Assembly (NCBI GenBank): GCA_018127085.1 | Contig: CM030732.1 | Location: 310,001-374,000, forward strand | DNA from: Pneumocystis sp. 'macacae' | Taxonomy: Eukaryota; Ascomycota; Pneumocystomycetes; Pneumocystales; Pneumocystaceae | Direction: 5' to 3' | Length of the DNA: 64,000 nucleotides | Part shown: positions 61,949 to 64,000 of the stretch, in pieces | How the letters are laid out: each line of letters starts with the position of its first letter | Position numbering within the stretch: the first letter of the stretch is position 1 | Notes under the pieces: model-generated | What the model saw: the letters and a program-made list of their open reading frames with translations, nothing else | Told to the model about the DNA's origin: nothing | The model's database searches: none | Made by a program: the position numbers and the translations under genes

Positions 61949-64000
61949 CTATTCTAAAGAATTTTTTTTCTTTTTACAAAACTGAAGACTTCTTAATTTA
62001 CTTATAACATCTTCAAGAGAAATCCGGGTTTGTTTTAACTTATCATCACGATTTCGTACCATCACTGTATTAGAGTCCTGTTCTTCTTGACCAATAACTA
62101 TATATTTGTAAATATTTAAAACTTCTTAAAACCATACTCTACCAAATATAAAATTATATTGAGATACTTGAGCATTTCTAATCATCTTGTTTAAGGTATT
62201 ATCACTTAAATCTATATCAACATAAAACCCATTATCATAAATTTTGTCATATACGCGCTTCGAATAATCTTTAAATGACTTAGAAATAGGTATAATCATT
62301 ATTTGACGAGGAGATAGCCAAAATGGCCTAAAATTATTAAAATAATATTAAAAAAACAAACTACCATTTTCCAGCATAATGTTCAGTCAAAATAGCTAGC
62401 ATTCTTTCGATACTCCCAAGTATGGCACGATGTATTATCACGGGTCTTGCATAAACTGTTTGATTTTTTTCATCTAAAGCCAAACGATACTCTAAATTAA
62501 AACGTTCTGGCAAAAAAAAATCAAGTTGAATTGTAGCACACTGATGTTGTCGTTTTAGAGCATCGAAAATTTTAATATCAACCTTTAATCATTAACCTAT
62601 TTTTACTAAAAAAAAGTATAACCTTTGGTCCATAGAATGCACCATCGCCTAATACTATATTAACATTCTAAAAACATATACACATATTAACCTGGATTAA
62701 CTTCCCATGGCATCCCGAAATCATTTAAAGCAACCTCCAAGCTTTTTTCTGCATGATTCCATGTTTCAATATCGCCAATAAACTTTTCTGGACGAGTAGA
62801 AAGATTTAACTTAAAAGAAAAACCAAATATTTCATAAACATATTTTAAAAATTCAAAACAATTTGCAATTTCTTCTTTAATCTAATATATATAAGATATC
62901 TATCCAATAAACCACTTGAATTCAACCTGATCAAAAGTACAAAAAATATGTGCATCGTCTTGTTGAAATCTCCGAACTCGCATTAATCCAGTCAATGCTC
63001 CAGAAAACTCATTTCTATGCAAAACTCCAAAATCAGCATATCTTAATGGAAGTTCCCGATAACTTCTATCACGCATTGCAAACATAAGACAATGTCCAGG
63101 GCAGTTCATTGGCTTTAGAGCATATTGTTCTTTCTCAACATCAAATGCAAACATGTTTTCACAATAATTTTGCCAATGCCCAGAAATTTGCCAAAGCTTT
63201 GAATTATAGACATTTGGTGTAATAATTTCACTAAAACCTCGCTTTTTATACTCGAATTTTATAAATTCTAATAATCGATTATATATACGAGTTCCATGTG
63301 GTAAAAAAAAACAACTACCGGGACTAAGCTCATGAAAAAAAAAGAGCTCTTGTTCCTTTAATTTTATTAAAATCAAACAATCACGTTAACTAAATATATT
63401 ACTTTCCCAATTCTTCTATGATCCCTTTTTTCAGCTTCAATGAGAAAATTCTTATATTCCAACATCTGTTTATTTTCAGGAAAGCTTATACCATAAATTC
63501 TCTGTAAAGAATCTTTCGTAGCATCCCCCAAAAAATAGGAAGATGAATTCTAATAAAACATATTTCCCCTAAACCAGAAAAATATAAAAAACTAACCTTT
63601 AATATACTTAATGTTTTTATTTTCCCTGTATGAGATACATGAGGTCCCATACAAAAGTCAATAAGAGTGCCGCACCGATAAACAGTAGACGATCCGCCAT
63701 CAGGAACTTTTAGTGATATAATCGTTTTTTTATAATTATTATGTTTAAACATTTCCAACAAATCATCTTTAGTTACCAACAAACGTTGAAACGGCTGCTT
63801 CTCAGATATAATAAGCTTTATTAATTTTTCTAAACCACAATAATCCTGTTTGAGTACAGTCCTGAAACACATTAGTAACAAAAAGACAGAAACTAAACAA
63901 AATAACCTATTTGAAATCGCCATTTCATAAAAAAATCCATCTTCAGTAGGTGGTCCAATACAAAGATGACATTCATAATATCTTTCTGCTGCTTCACCGA
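61949..64000 (-). CDS. THS1: Threonyl-tRNA synthetase, cytosolic type (5' end off the window)
   Basis: The visible part starts in the second additional domain ([19 protein letters not shown]), continues with [20 protein letters not shown] and the editing-domain [18 protein letters not shown], then the catalytic core. Motif 1 region is [20 protein letters not shown]. The zinc-binding Cys lies in [20 protein letters not shown]. Motif 2 is [19 protein letters not shown], and [16 protein letters not shown] and motif 3 [20 protein letters not shown] follow. The anticodon-binding domain begins [13 protein letters not shown] and has [20 protein letters not shown]. It ends KKKKNSLE. The enzyme charges tRNA-Thr. 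The editing domain argues for the cytosolic rather than the short mitochondrial form, although dual use is possible. Confidence 0.93.

Overview
This is eukaryotic nuclear DNA from a very AT-rich, intron-dense fungal genome. Almost every gene is broken by short introns (about 37-60 nt, GT...AG, often with a CTAAC/TACTAAT-like branch point), intergenic spaces are poly-A/T rich, and the proteins are typically fungal. The mix points to a Taphrinomycotina fungus and best fits Pneumocystis. It includes an Mto1-type microtubule organiser, a Gap1-type RasGAP, a Mis14 kinetochore protein, Nup37 and Grc3, together with a complex I 39-kDa subunit that fission yeast lacks. The genus call is inference; no marker gene was compared. 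No CRISPR array, prokaryotic operon, virus or transposon was seen.

Layout. 1-9.9 kb: neurochondrin-like gene (runs off the left edge), ESS1, ALG8, PFS2, SEC14 and a Mis14/Nsl1 kinetochore gene. 10.7-19.4 kb: an ER TPR-DnaJ co-chaperone (P58IPK/DNAJC3 type), GPI1, a small unnamed membrane protein, mitochondrial bL35, RRP6 and a DUF1764 protein. 20-28 kb: a Ras GTPase-activating protein, tRNA-Glu(TTC), an AMMECR1 homologue, mitochondrial uS2 and the mitochondrial GatB/Pet112 subunit. 28.6-40.3 kb: an Mto1-like gamma-tubulin-complex anchor, the RES-complex FHA protein (SNIP1/Pml1), NUP37, GRC3, a possible Rpa34-like protein, prefoldin subunit 6 and VPS4. 41-56.5 kb: a SET-domain lysine methyltransferase, UBP8, RPN9, NDUFA9, a broken coding-like remnant, ATM1 and VAC14. 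56.5-58.7 kb: a 2.3-kb AT-rich gene desert. 58.7-64 kb: a PH-domain ORF and a BAR-domain ORF that together look like Slm1/Slm2 cut in two, then cytosolic-type threonyl-tRNA synthetase (runs off the right edge).

The genes are unrelated housekeeping genes rather than a pathway cluster. Recurring themes are nuclear-encoded mitochondrial functions (bL35m, uS2m, GatB, NDUFA9, ATM1), ER glycosylation and GPI-anchor synthesis (ALG8, GPI1), and membrane trafficking and lipid signalling (SEC14, VPS4, VAC14, Slm-like). Genes are tightly packed, with several very short divergent promoters (SNIP1/NUP37 start codons are only 50 bp apart).

The points most worth checking are the apparently split Slm1-like gene, a single in-frame stop in the ATM1 presequence, a coding-like remnant at 49.4-49.8 kb, and a small membrane-protein gene immediately upstream of GPI1. 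Gene ends given here come from hand-spliced reading of the sequence. Internal introns were checked at many but not all junctions.
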